From: Zonotrichia leucophrys gambelii
Taxonomy: Eukaryota > Chordata > Aves > Passeriformes > Passerellidae
DNA: 64,000 bases
NCBI RefSeq assembly: GCF_028769735.1
Contig: NC_088171.1
Coordinates: forward strand, 144,481,917 to 144,545,916
Direction of reading: 5' to 3'
Part shown: positions 12,819-23,830 of the stretch, one piece after another
Numbering within the stretch: the first letter of the stretch is position 1
Layout of the letters: the number at the start of each line of letters is the position of its first letter
Notes under the pieces: model-generated
The model's database searches: none
Seen by the model: the letters and a program-made list of their open reading frames with translations, nothing else
Told to the model about the DNA's origin: nothing
Made by a program: the position numbers and the translations under genes

Positions 12819-15800
12819 TCAAGCAAGAGGAAAAAAACCTGTACTGATTACATTTTGGTTTTACTTACTCTATATTAGGATAAACCACGATACCCTTATT
12901 TTCAAGGGGCTAACAAAAGCAGAAGCAGCCTAATGGCAAAAGTAACCAAAAGGGATAAGTGTCAGAAGCTCCATCTCTTACACTGTAATCCACAGATGCC
13001 AAGTGAGAGGATGTCTGAAGAGTGGCTGCCACCTGCATAGCCACATAACCCTATGGGATGTCACTAGAATTTACTCTTAGAATCTGTCAATATTTCTGTC
13101 TCTCTAGAATGTGTTTCCTAGCAGAAAATCTTCAGATAAATCCTGCTGAAATAATTCTTTTGTTTACAGAGAGCACAGACCATAATATCCTGAAGTTTAA
13201 ATCTCCATGTACCCACCAACATTTTCATTTATTCTGGCATCATCTGTTTCACGTAGGATTCAATTAATTCCGTAAGGTAGGGCTGTCTAAAATTTATCTG
13301 CCACTTTTAAACATGCACTTTTTTCACCTATAATAAAAAAGAGAAAAACAAATTTAACAGGAACAAATAGTTATGGAAATCAGGAATCTATTTTATAATG
13401 GATCAAAAGAGGACAGTTTGGGGAACCTGGAGATGACTGAGAGGGAGATGCTTAAATCTGGGGGCTAATAGTAGGAAGCAGTAAATTCAGAGAACTGTGT
13501 TCTAGGAAGAAAACTTTTTAAACTGAAAATTAGGAGAACTCCTAACAGCAAGGGAAGTTCTGTAAGAAGGTTCCAGAGAATCATTAAGATGATGAAGTTG
13601 AATTATTTCAGTAGAAGAGATTAAATAATGGAAACTTGGAGTGAGATTTGTTCAAGGGGAGATTGTAAGATAGTAAAAGGGTGAGATAGGGACTTGAAAT
13701 TAAACCATACATTATCAGGATAAGATCATTTGTTTGGCTTCCTAAAAAGGGGGATGAAAAGAGACAAAACTTGGTGAGTTTGTCATGCTCTGTTCATAGC
13801 AGTATTTAATTAGTTCACTGAATACTTCACAGCTCTACTTTTGCCTGTAGGCAGTAGAAAGAAATATTGTTTTCTTGCTTGTTGTCTAGCTTTGCTTCTG
13901 GGAGACAGAGAAAATTGGTTTTCTTCTGAAACATCAGCAATTAGCTGCCACTGGAAAAGTCCCCTGGGCAGAATAGTTTGGTGCACCAGCAACAGCCACG
14001 AGCTTTCCAGTATTAGTGCTATCTCACTCACATGCTCCTGCCTAAAAAGTGTTCTCGTGTTGAGGTTAGGAAAAAATTTCCTGTAACCACAATCACAAGG
14101 ACCTTAGGTGACATGTAGCTGTGTGGATGGGTCTTGAGGTCCTTGATGTCCTCACCCAGATCTGTGGACTAAAGTTATTCACCTGCTCAAGTTCATTTTG
14201 TACAGAAAAAACCCACCCTACTCTGGATCTTACATTGCAGGAAAGCAGGACATCGATCAGATACATACAGGACAAAAGGCAGGAGCTTCTTAAGCTCCTG
14301 ATGAGGAAAGATGATGGATTTATGGGTGTTTTGGGCTTTTTGTTTTTAATTTATTGCATTTTTTATTCATGCATCCTTCACAATATTTCCTTCTGAAATC
14401 ACAGGTAAAACTTATTCTCCTTGTTAAAAAATCATTACCACCTCTTCGATGGATCTTTAAAAGCAGACAAATAGTAAGGGAAGAGGACATCATTCTGCTT
14501 TTCCAGTTGGTTGGCAATACCAAACATTAAGTCTCTTGTACAAGTGGAATATATGGATTCATCTCTGTTTTCCACTGACAATGATAGGGAGCAAATACCT
14601 TCAGTTTACTTTTACTTCCTAATTATATGATATAAAATTAAAGCAAAACAAAATGCATGACAAATTTGCAAAATCCTTTGTCTCCTATAATTTATCGCAA
14701 AATCCATGCCAGATACAACAAGGTAACAAAAAGCTTTTGATGTATTTTCACCTTAAAATAGGCACACCCAGATATAAGCTTTATGATGGATGAATTGACC
14801 TTGAATTGAATTTTTTGAATTCTTGTTGTATGATGGACGAATGGACACTGAATTCTTTCCATTAATTTTGTAGGGAATGAAAGATTATTCCCAAATGGAG
14901 AAGTTTCTCACTGAATGTCCGAAGTCTGAGCTAAGTCTGGGAAACCTTCATTAGCTCCATGCTTCTGCTACCTAAATAGTATAAATTATTCAGGGAAAAA
15001 AAAAATCTTGTATGTTTTGGGTTTCTAGTGGGTCAGGTATCAGGAGGAGACACCCCAGGGTTTTTTTTTCATAATCATAGTACTGCTCTTCTTTTTTCCA
15101 GATCACAAATACACTTCATTTTGAAATTTAAAGCATCCCAGGGTCATGGTTGGTTTCTCTCTTTATCTTTACTGCAAACATCTTTTCTCAGTGTAATGCT
15201 AAGGAGGTGGATTTGCACATATGCACAGGCCCTAATACGTTGTGACAATCAGAGATACAGAAATCTAGCAACATATTTTACAAAGGTCTGTAGTTGATAC
15301 AACATCAAAGTGATATAACAAAAAAACCAGGAGTTATAATTACATCTTATTTTGAATGTAACCAGCATGACATTTTCACTTAAATAAATTTCATGAGACA
15401 GAATGTGTTATACTGAATTAACACCTTTACAGACTATGTGCTTTTTAAAGCAAGTACATAAATTAAAAATATCCTTAAGGACAAAATCCTGCATTTCTTG
15501 AAAGTGCAATCTGAAATTTTGTTTTCCAAGTTTTCTTCTTTGCCAATGATTTTATTATACTTTTTATGATTTTTTTTTTTTTTTTTTGTGAGGGGTTGAC
15601 TTTCATATTCCACAACAATGATGGGGAAAGCCTTCAGTCATTTCAGTGCTTCATCCAAACTCAGGAGCTTCCTTTAAAAGCTCTTTTCTTTGCTCATTGC
15701 CTCTGTTGCTCATTGCTCATTGCTCTTTTCAAAGCACATTGCCTCTGTCGTAAGCATACTGCAAAGGTCAGGTGTAGTATTCATATGCCCTCTGAACAGA

Positions 15801-16479
15801 GAGAAGCTAGGAGACAAGCAGAGAAGAAGGAAAGCACAATTCTTATCTCGCTTGCTGTGCCTGTGTTGCACTCAAGTAGAATGAAATATGGAGATTGTTT
15901 ACCCAAAGTGAGGATGTTTTGTTCCCTTGGCCTATCAGGGCCAAGAAGTGTGCGTGTGTCAGATTGTCACAGGACACTCACGAGAGAATGAGAGATGAGT
16001 GGGGTGTGAGCAGTGCTGAGCAAGAGTGAGTGCATGGCAGATCCAGTGTAGATACAATGTACACAGTATAGCAAAATAAAGTAATTCTTTAGCCTTCTGG
16101 TGATGGAGTCAGATGCATCATTCTCTCTCCCCTTTGTCCAAGTAGACTTTTATTTACAATAGCCAGGTTCTGTTAGTGAATTGCAAATTTTTTAGGAACA
16201 AGAAAAGAAAAATATCTGTTTGCCTCAGTGCCTGCCCTCTGCCCTGCTGCCCCAACGGCTGCTCCAGGCCCTGCCTGCTGCCCTCATGGTGGCACTCCTG
16301 GCCCCCAGGACTCCCCAAGGCCTATTCCAGGTCACCTTCCTGCAGCCTCAGTCCCTGCACAGGATTCAGGAGAGACCTACAGATGGGCTGTTTGCAAGGG
16401 CCTGGAGGGACAGCACCAGAGTCATGGCTTCCCACTGACAGGGGGAAGCCCTGTGGAAGAAATTGTTGCCTCTGAGGTT
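12819..16479. other. Unannotated AT-rich DNA with a small GC-rich tail
   Basis: No gene recognised. The first hundred or so bases may be leader sequence of the ERV fragment. A poly(T) tract of about 18 lies near 15570-15587. Near 14770 and 14825 a short TATGATGGA-containing segment is repeated about 55 bp apart. From about 16200 the composition becomes GC-rich and runs into a CR1 3' end; open frames there overlap on both strands and have no domain. Confidence 0.5.
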
Positions 16480-16662
16480 GCTGAGGCCCTGGCCCATGCT
16501 TTCCATGGAAGCCGTGGCTGCCTCATCCCTGGCAGTGCTCCAGGCCAGGCTGGATGGGGCTGGGAGCAATGTGGCCTAGCAGCAGGAGCGCCCATGGCAG
16601 CAGGCTTGGAACAAGACAATTTGTAAGGACCCTTCCAAGCCAAGCCGTGATTCTGTGATCAC
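16480..16662 (+). mobile_element. CR1 3' end, plus strand
   Basis: The segment reads like the CR1 tail: GAGGTTGCTGAGGCCCTGG, CCTCATCCCTGG, CAGGCCAGGCTGGATGGGG, AAGGACCCTTCCAAGCCA, then TGATTCTGTGATC. It is short and heavily 5'-truncated, with an altered stretch where the usual GGTTGGAACTAGATGATC should be. The GC-rich DNA just upstream (16220-16480) may belong to the same or a composite element. Confidence 0.75.
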
Positions 16663-16870
16663 GGGGGCTGGGGGCAGCTGAGCTTAATTTCCGATGAGAA
16701 CCAGTTCAGCCCTGTAACTCTGGTTGAAGAAATCTCCCCAGTCCAGAATCACAGCGTGTGATATTTATCAACACTATAGGTCTGGCTGAGATCAAGAAAG
16801 TCTTGCATGCTCTAGACCCTGCAATATTGCATTTTATTGAAGCAACAGCAAAGCAGTTTCAGGCTTCCCA

Positions 16871-18150
16871 GTCATAAGTACACTAACTATGGAGTATTAA
16901 TAGGGGTTCCCAACAGAGAGGGACACTGTCTATGGCCGTATCTCCATACAAAAATATGAGAAATGGGGTATGCATTATATCTATTTTAAAAATACATTTA
17001 TGTAATAGAAAGCTTGCTTGTCATAAATGCAGTAACTACAGAGTATTAATATGTGTCACTACAGATAGTGTCAGGATATACAACTAAATTTATATTGTTT
17101 GGTTAATATTTTATTTTGATGACCTTTTTCTGCTATATAAATATTATCAAATTTAATCAACTTTTAGTTATAAATATATTTTTTCTGTGTTATTATATAG
17201 GAATTATACAGAGTTGTATTTTTATTTCATTTCTATATGATTTTTGATTGTTTGAATTAAATATAATATGTGTATAATATATATTTTATAAAGATATCTG
17301 TGCAATAAAAATCTTGCCTCTCATAAATGCAGCCACTAGAGAGTATTAATATATGTCACAACACACAGTGATGCTGTAGTGTTGCAGTGTGTGGTTTTGA
17401 GAGTAATTCGGTCCTAGTAGTCAGTTTTATAACTCCCCCCTATTTTGTATTGTTATAGCATATTTTATTACCAATGGTCATTCCTTTCCTCCTTGTGTTG
17501 TTGGTTTTGCCCTGGTTGTCCATCTCCCCAAAGACCTGCCCTTTTGTTCTGGTTCCTCCTTCCATTGGATGTCAATCCCTCCCCAGGCCTGCTCCTTTCT
17601 CTAGAAACTTCCCTATCAATTTTGTATCCTTCGAGGTCCCATTGGTTTGTTTAGGTCATTCTCTTCCCCTGTAATCACTGATTGGTTTAAAAATTGTATT
17701 CCCAGCCTTGTGTTCCAACCCCAGATTCTCCCAATTGGCTAAAGATTGAATCCTCCCTTGAGACCTCCCCGTTTTTAAGTTGGTGAGTGCCTTTGATTCA
17801 GTGTCTTTCTGTTCCTCACCCTCTGGGAAATAAGCAGCTTTGGAAAACATACAGAAGACCTCTCTCTGTTCCTTGTCCCTACTCTCAGCACAGTCTACCC
17901 CCAGTGCAGTCCACCCATGCCATAGAGACGCTGTGCCCTATAGCTGCACCCCCAGATTCAACAATTTTCTGGGGGTGGCCCACTCTCACTGACAGTGTCG
18001 GGAGCTAGTTGGGCTGAAGAAATCTGGCATCGCAGCAGTACAGATTTTCTATATTGTTTTTTAAAACAGTATGATAACTAATAACTTTTCAATATAACAT
18101 GTATCCATTAAAAACACATTTGCTAATAAAAATCTTGCTATATACATATA
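16871..18150. repeat. Decayed tandem array, period about 150 bp, interrupted by an LTR
   Basis: Related segments carrying CATAA..TGCAG..ACTA..GAGTATTAAT occur at about 16871-16905, 17011-17065 and 17303-17365. The last two are exactly 300 bp apart and the first two about 150 bp apart, so the period is about 150 bp with one copy eroded. A further partial copy (AATAAAAATCTTGCT, near 18125) lies beyond the LTR at the spacing expected once the LTR is subtracted. The array is very AT-rich and codes for nothing. Confidence 0.6.
17380..18040 (+). mobile_element. ERV LTR, plus strand (solo)
   Basis: The LTR starts TGTTGCAGTGTG, matching the ends of the LTRs at 35622 and 29943 (TGTTGYAGTGTG). It has the pyrimidine-rich U3 with repeated CCAAT/ATTGG boxes typical of the avian LTRs in this window, a TTTTTAAG element near 17775 and an AATAAG polyadenylation variant near 17826. 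The right end is uncertain because no clear CA plus target duplication was found. No internal retroviral sequence follows. It lies inside the 150-bp tandem array. Confidence 0.65.
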
Positions 18151-18288
18151 CACACACACTATAGCTATATATTCATCTGCCTATCTGTCTCTGTAGCCGG
18201 TGAATTCCTGCCTTTGCCACAGCACCATGAGCTCCTTCTCTGCCCCCAGCTGCCAGCCCCATGAGCACAGCTCTGAACACAAGCCCCA

Positions 18289-19738
18289 CTAACACCGGCC
18301 ATAGGCCGGCACTCCAGCCAGGTGATGGAGCAGATTGACGGAGGCTTCCATCGCCTGGGAGTGGGTGGCCAGGTCCTGTGTCAGGAGACGGAAGAGGTTG
18401 GGTGGCTCCACTGTTTGTACATCTAGGGGCAAACTGATCTCCTCCAGAAGTCTCTGGCTGCCCACAATAAAATTCTCCAGGTGTTTCGCTTCCAGGGATA
18501 ATCCGATTGCTCCAGAATATCTGCGAGCGGAAGCACAAACTATCCCCATGTGCCTGCACGGTGTTCAGCAGGCACATGATGATGATCTTGATGGAACAGA
18601 TGTCCTGCATACAATACATACTGGCCAAGAGTTTCAGGCATTTGAGGAGCGAGCTGTCCTGGGGGCCCTGCCTGAAGCACTTGATCTCTGCCACAACGTA
18701 GGTCTCAGGCCACATTGGGCTTGAGGCGTAGGGCCCTCGAGGCCAGCTGCCCACAAAGATGGCTGAGGAGCCTGGCTGCACCCCGAAGAACAGCTTAACC
18801 TGAAAGTTTCCTTCCTCGTTGAGCAGCCTCAGTTTGCTGGAGCGTTCGGAAGGCAGCAGCACTAAACACCAACTGCGTGACCAGGGCAAATGCCACCAGG
18901 TTGATCTCACCAGCACACAGAACCAGTGGACAGTTTTCCTTACATAGAGGTAGGAGTGGTGCACAGGGTGCCTAAGAGGTTGAACTGCCGCATCCTCCTC
19001 CTATCCACGTCGCAGTGGTGCAGGAGGCACAGCAGGTTTGCCCCCAGTTGCTCCCTCGGGCAGTTGTATTCCAGCTCCACACAGACACTGACGTTTCGTG
19101 CCGGGCATCTGCTCCTCAGTGTCAGGCGGAAGATGTGGCCTCCAGGAGGAGTAAGAGTACCAGCACACAGTATGTGACTCCTCCTCATGGGCAGTCCAAC
19201 TGTCAAAGGCACTGCCAAAAGCAATGGCTCCTTGCAGCACCAGAAAGACATGTCCTTCTCAAGACACACCTGAGGACACTTGTGAAGTTGTCCCTCAGGG
19301 ACAATGCTGTCCTCTCACAGCCTGTGTACAGGCCACTTAATGGGCTCCTCTAGAAGCCATCCCAGATTGTAATTCCCATGTCTCGTCCTCTTCCTCTTCC
19401 TCATTCTCCTCCTGGCCACTGCTCTGCGTCTGACAGCTTCTTTGCATAAAGCACAGTGCCAAGGGAAGGAGCAGGAGCCCAGCAAATACCCAGACTTGCC
19501 AGTGCTGCAAGGCAGACCAGAGCAGGTCTCCCCAGGATTTGCTGCTTGGCTCCAGCATGAGCTGCTCCAGCTCCTGCTCCAGCCAAATCCTCTCCTGTTC
19601 CTGGAGCTTCACATGCGCCTCCATTCGCAGGTGTGTCACCTCATCCAAACCATTGCCCACAGGCTGTGGGTACTGGACAAGGCTTTGCAAGTGCAAGAAC
19701 CAGAATACCTGGGAATCTATGGCCTGCAGGAGGATGGA
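18289..19738 (-). pseudogene. ITPRIPL1-like pseudogene (Mab-21 family), minus strand
   Basis: Inositol 1,4,5-trisphosphate receptor-interacting-like proteins are single-pass membrane proteins with a cytoplasmic Mab-21-type nucleotidyltransferase-like domain. Here the protein is readable only by changing frame. The N-terminal part (19337-19738) shows VGNGLDEVTHLRM, a Glu/Gln-rich coiled coil, a membrane helix (WVFAGLLLLPLALCFM) and an acidic run. The next pieces are IAFGSAFDSWTAHEE (19001-19240 frame), CVELEYNCPREQLGANLLC (18940-19160) and VRKTVHWF, VKLFFGVQPGS and WPETYVVAEIKCFRQ (18560-18964). The C-terminus is ISLPLDVQTVEPPNLFRLLT (18289-18549). At least four frame breaks kill it. A pyrimidine-rich splice-acceptor-like sequence ending in CAG lies just upstream of the coding start (19724-19745), followed by GCCATAG where GCCATGG would give a start codon. 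This suggests a DNA-level copy rather than a processed one, with the start codon lost. Confidence 0.88.
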
Positions 19739-19745
19739 GAGAAGG

Positions 19746-20510
19746 CCTCAAGTGGCACTGGCAGAGAGGCAGCTGTCACTGGGGACAGCAGGGATGCGAA
19801 CCCCAGAGATCTGGGGGCAGGGAAGACAGATCCCTGGGGACCTGGCACGCAACAAGGCCTGTCCTTCTGCCCCAGCAGCAGTAGCATGCCCTGCCCAAGG
19901 ATTTCCAATGAGGCGCTGTCCCTGCATGCAGGGGGAGAAGCCAGCCCTGGTAGCGTTTCTGCCCCAGCCCTTGTTCCCAGCACAGCCTCCCTGTCACATG
20001 TGCACTCACTGCTTGCCCAAGCAATGCAGGGCCAGTGTTACCTGCTGAGGCTTTCTATATGTGCCCCCATAGTGACATGGTGCCCCCATGGTGTCATAGG
20101 TGCCACAGCACACGACAGCCAGTCCTGCCCTTCATCCCCACCCTGGCTCAGACACTCAGAGTAGCTGGAAACAAACAAAGCCCCTGCAGCAGTACAGCAC
20201 AGGCCCACCAAGCATAAACAGGCCTCCAGGGGCTCCCTCCACATAGCAGCAGAAGCTCCTTGAGCTCCTGTCAAATGTAAAATGAGCTGACACTGACAAA
20301 GCACTTGGATGCTTTGCTCGCTGAGATCTCCTCCCATGGGATGACATCAGTTCCCTCAGCACTGATGCCTCTGCTTGAAGCTGTGTCCTTGGAGCCTTTG
20401 TGCCACCCCTCGGTGTGTGGCAGTGAATATCCTGGTGGTGGGGAAGGGGCCTCTGCCTGGTAGCCTCTCTCTTCCTGTTGTGCCATTGTGAGAGGACACT
20501 GTCCTGCAGT
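19746..20510. other. GC-rich 5' flank of the ITPRIPL1-like pseudogene
   Basis: This stretch is as GC-rich as the pseudogene and stands out from the AT-rich DNA around it. On the minus strand it lies upstream of the apparent splice acceptor, so it probably represents the intron or 5' leader of the source gene. Open frames on both strands (for example 19442-20164 on the plus strand) overlap the pseudogene antisense and look spurious. The GC-rich block ends near 20510. Confidence 0.5.
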
Positions 20511-22565
20511 GATCTTGAAATATTTTTGAGTAACGTCTAAGGTGATTATTGGTATTATTATTTTAAGCGATGTGCTTTGTAATCTGTCTTCTTTATTTCT
20601 CCCCTTTTTCTATACACTGAGTTTGTTGACAATAAACAGTCCTGCACAGCATTAGTTTCAGGCTTGCTGGACACATGGTGGGTCTATTATATTGTAGTGG
20701 CAATAGGATCAAGTCCAATCAACCTCAGAAACCATACTCTCTAATCATTGCTACCACTGGGAAAAAGATATGCAGACAAAAACTCATGGACCATCTTGAG
20801 CTTCGTTATGGAAATAAAGGAAGTGGCATTTGTGTTGTTCAGTTGTCAAGTTGCTAGCTGAGTGACCGATGATGATACCTGCTCCCTTGTTGTTCAGCAT
20901 GGAGCAGCCATTTCAGCAGTGAAGAGAATTATATTTCTCTTCTATGTAAAAGGATACTTTTGCACCTGATGAATCTGTAAAAATGTGTGGAATAAAAGTT
21001 TAAAAGTCACCTACTTGCTCTTACTGGTATTTCTACTTGGCAATTTTCCGCTTCATGAGCAGACAAGTCTTTCCAAAAGAACAGCTATTGAACAAGAGCA
21101 TTGCTGTTTTTCATTTCTACTGCATGAAATGCACTGATCATACTATGAAAGTTTGCCTGCTGTATTCCATTAGCAATAATCTGTACCATCGAGACGATGC
21201 AATAACTTGTGTTGTTGCTTCTGTTGAGTGACATTTTTAATCTCAGTTTCCAACTAGAAATAACATTTTGAGAACCTCTTGAGTACATAAAAGATTTCTG
21301 GAACAAGTGTCAGACAAAACAGACTTAATCAGCAGAAATTATTTGCAGAGTTCTGTCAGTGTACAAAATAATGAAAATTTTATTTTATTCCTTGTTTAAA
21401 CTTCAGAAATACATAGCTGGTCTGCCAGTAGTATTCAAAATTTGACATTCTTTTAAAGACTTAAACATTTCACCAATATTCAAGAGCCTTCATTAACTCT
21501 TGTGCTTACTTTATTTATTAAGCTGCACTCTTGCAGCAGTTCTAATGAACATGTGTTTGGAAGTCTCCTTGACTAAACTGAATTTCAAGGTTTTACAAAT
21601 TTTTTGGAACTGAATTACTTCCAGCCTATTTTGAGCTTTGCCAAACACTTTGAATTATATACCATCTAGGAGGATATCAGTCCTTACTGTAGCCAACTGT
21701 TTTTAAATAGCTATATTTAATGAATAATAAAGAACTAGAAAAAAAAATCTATAGCCCTCCAAGACAACATAACAAAACCAGCAACTACCCCAAAAATGAA
21801 ACAAACAAACACACATGCAGGCACAACAACCCCCCATAAAAACCCCTCAGAAAATCCATAGGGTCAGCAATAGAGTTTGGACAAAATCCAGTCATGGTGA
21901 TGTCCATCCCCAGTGCATATTCACTGACCTACATCTGCATATTTGCAATGGTAAGTCAATAAATGGTACCACAATGACATATTAAGACTTATCAGTATCT
22001 GAATGGCATTGATTTTTTAGTACAGATTGGATGCTTCAAATATTCTCTTTTTCTCTGCACCTAGAGAACAGCTGTGTGTGATTACTGTAGTATTTTCTTG
22101 TCACTGAAAGGAGAACATTATACTTCCATTTCTTACTCTGAAATTATTTTCTTCTTTTGGCTGATAATAAGCAGGTATTTGAGATCTGATTCAAAGACAA
22201 GATACAATCAGTAGATCTTCTTGCTTGGATAGCCTGGTGAGAGCATTAATTGGGCTGTGGGCATCAAAACATTCTTTGTGTGTTTTCCGGAATCCACTGA
22301 AATTGCTGTTAGCAGCTCAGCTAACCATGAGATGGGAACTGCATGTCTGAAATGACTTTTGAATTACTTTTGTTTAGGAGAATCTATTTAATTTTGGTAT
22401 TATTTTTTAATGTTGAACATTTGGCATGAAAGTATGGCATAGGTCTGATTTCTGAAAGAGAAGTTTCCTGTGAGGATCAGATTCTCTGAGGTCTTTACCT
22501 TAATCCATCCTATGAGATCAGAAATACCTCACCAGTTCCCACTTCTGGAAATCAAGTTGCATGTC
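20511..22565. other. Unannotated AT-rich DNA
   Basis: No gene recognised. A CAATAAACAG polyadenylation-like site lies near 20632 on the plus strand, but no matching gene or LTR was found upstream. The 60-64-codon frames here have no domain. Confidence 0.5.
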
Positions 22566-23830
22566 TGTTGTGTGTGTGCTAATTCTTCATTTGTTTAGTA
22601 GTATGATTCAGTTATCCCCCATGTGGACCCAGATGGTTCTCCTGAGACTGCCCTCCCCTTTAAGTGTCTCTCAAGTTGCTTTGTTCTGTCTCCCTTTGTT
22701 CCAGACCCTTTCCTGCCTGTCAAGGCAGCCCTACCCCTTCTGCCTTGTCCACCAGAGTAAACCCTGCCCTTTGTTCTACAATGTTCTGTGCCAATTATCC
22801 CATGAACCAATCCCCTATGCGGGGGAAGGGTAGATATAGGTCCAATTGTGTCAGGAACCCACGTCTTAAAAAAGGAATCCACTTGCCGCAGCAGTTACGT
22901 CCAAATATGGACAACACTGGACAAACCAGACCAGTGAAGAGCTTTTTTTATTATCAGCACATCAGTCTCAAGACATTGTTAGACAATGGAGACAGGATGT
23001 TAACAGCCCACTGATCCACAGGGAATGCCAAGGAGGTGGAGTATTACAGCATAGCATAAAACCATCTCAGCCTAGATTTCATCCAATCATACATAGAACA
23101 ACACATATTGACAAGCATTCTATCCAATCTTGTAAAACACACGTAATGGTAGTTAAAACAAAGACTGGTTCATAAGAGACAAAGAACAGAGCTCTATTCA
23201 TGCTAACCTTCTAAAGATATACATTAAATAACCTTGTTGCCATCCATAAGCCAATTCTACAGAGGCCTATTGTTATTTGTCACCTATGCTCTACTGCTTG
23301 GGAAACTTTTCTGCTGTATTTGCAATGCTAACAAAACTTCAGTCTGAGACCTATACTTTTTTAACCATTTTCCTAAAAACCCTCTAACATTATGGATTCC
23401 AACACCCTATTGGACCCTCTCTCCTCCCCTGACCCTGATTAGTTATTACCCTGAAACCACAACCTAAGAGTCACCCTATTGGTTATTCTGTTGTATCCAT
23501 CCCTGTTTTTTTGTTGGTTCAAAAAGCCATGCATAGAGGTACTTGGGGATTTTGCTGTTTGTGAACCCTTTGCTTGTGAACCCTTCTCTTAGTTAGCCTC
23601 CACCTTTCCTCACCAATAAATGGGTTGGAATCTCACCACAGAAGAGTCTCTCCTGCCTTCTTTATCCAGTCCTTGCTGCATTGCTGTAGAGCACCTTGCA
23701 GAGCAGTGGGCTCTGAGGTTCTGATTTTGGCAACACCCCAGCCAAGTCAGCTCCCCACACTTGTTGCTGCCCCGGGACTTAATTGACTTAGCCAGGGCTC
23801 TGGCAGGCAGTGGCAGGTGTCCATTCTCCA
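22566..23830 (+). mobile_element. ERV LTR, plus strand, split by an inverted LTR
   Basis: The left part starts near TGTTGTGTGTGTGC (22566) and has a pyrimidine-rich U3 (CCCTCCCCTTTAAG, CCAATTATCCC). After the inserted LTR, the right part resumes at about 23405 with CCCTATTGGACCC and further ATTGG boxes. It then has AATAAA at 23615-23620 and a GC-richer U5. The right end is not resolved and is placed near 23830 by comparison with the other LTRs. No internal coding sequence is visible. The link between the two halves rests on matching orientation and composition. Confidence 0.5.
22849..23404 (-). mobile_element. ERV LTR of a different family, minus strand, nested
   Basis: Read on the minus strand, the segment begins TGTTGGAATCC and ends GGGTTCCTGACA, the TG...CA ends of a retroviral LTR. 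It contains an AATAAA-type signal (plus-strand TTTTTTATTA near 22945) about 100 bp before the end. It is about 556 bp long and unlike the C/T-rich LTRs nearby. The expected target-site duplication is not clear: the flanks are CAATTG and CCCTAT. It interrupts an LTR on the other strand and is therefore the younger of the two. Confidence 0.6.

Noticed and set aside
16228..16643. Overlapping GC-rich frames on both strands
   Set aside because: They cover a CR1 3' end and its GC-rich neighbour; several overlapping frames with no domain indicate composition, not a gene.
19442..20164. 240-codon plus-strand open frame in the GC-rich block
   Set aside because: It lies antisense to the ITPRIPL1-like pseudogene and its flank, has no domain, and is expected from GC-rich sequence with few stop codons.
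20600..20660. CAATAAACAG site that could mark an LTR or gene end
   Set aside because: No TATA box, TG...CA ends, target duplication or coding sequence was found upstream on the plus strand.
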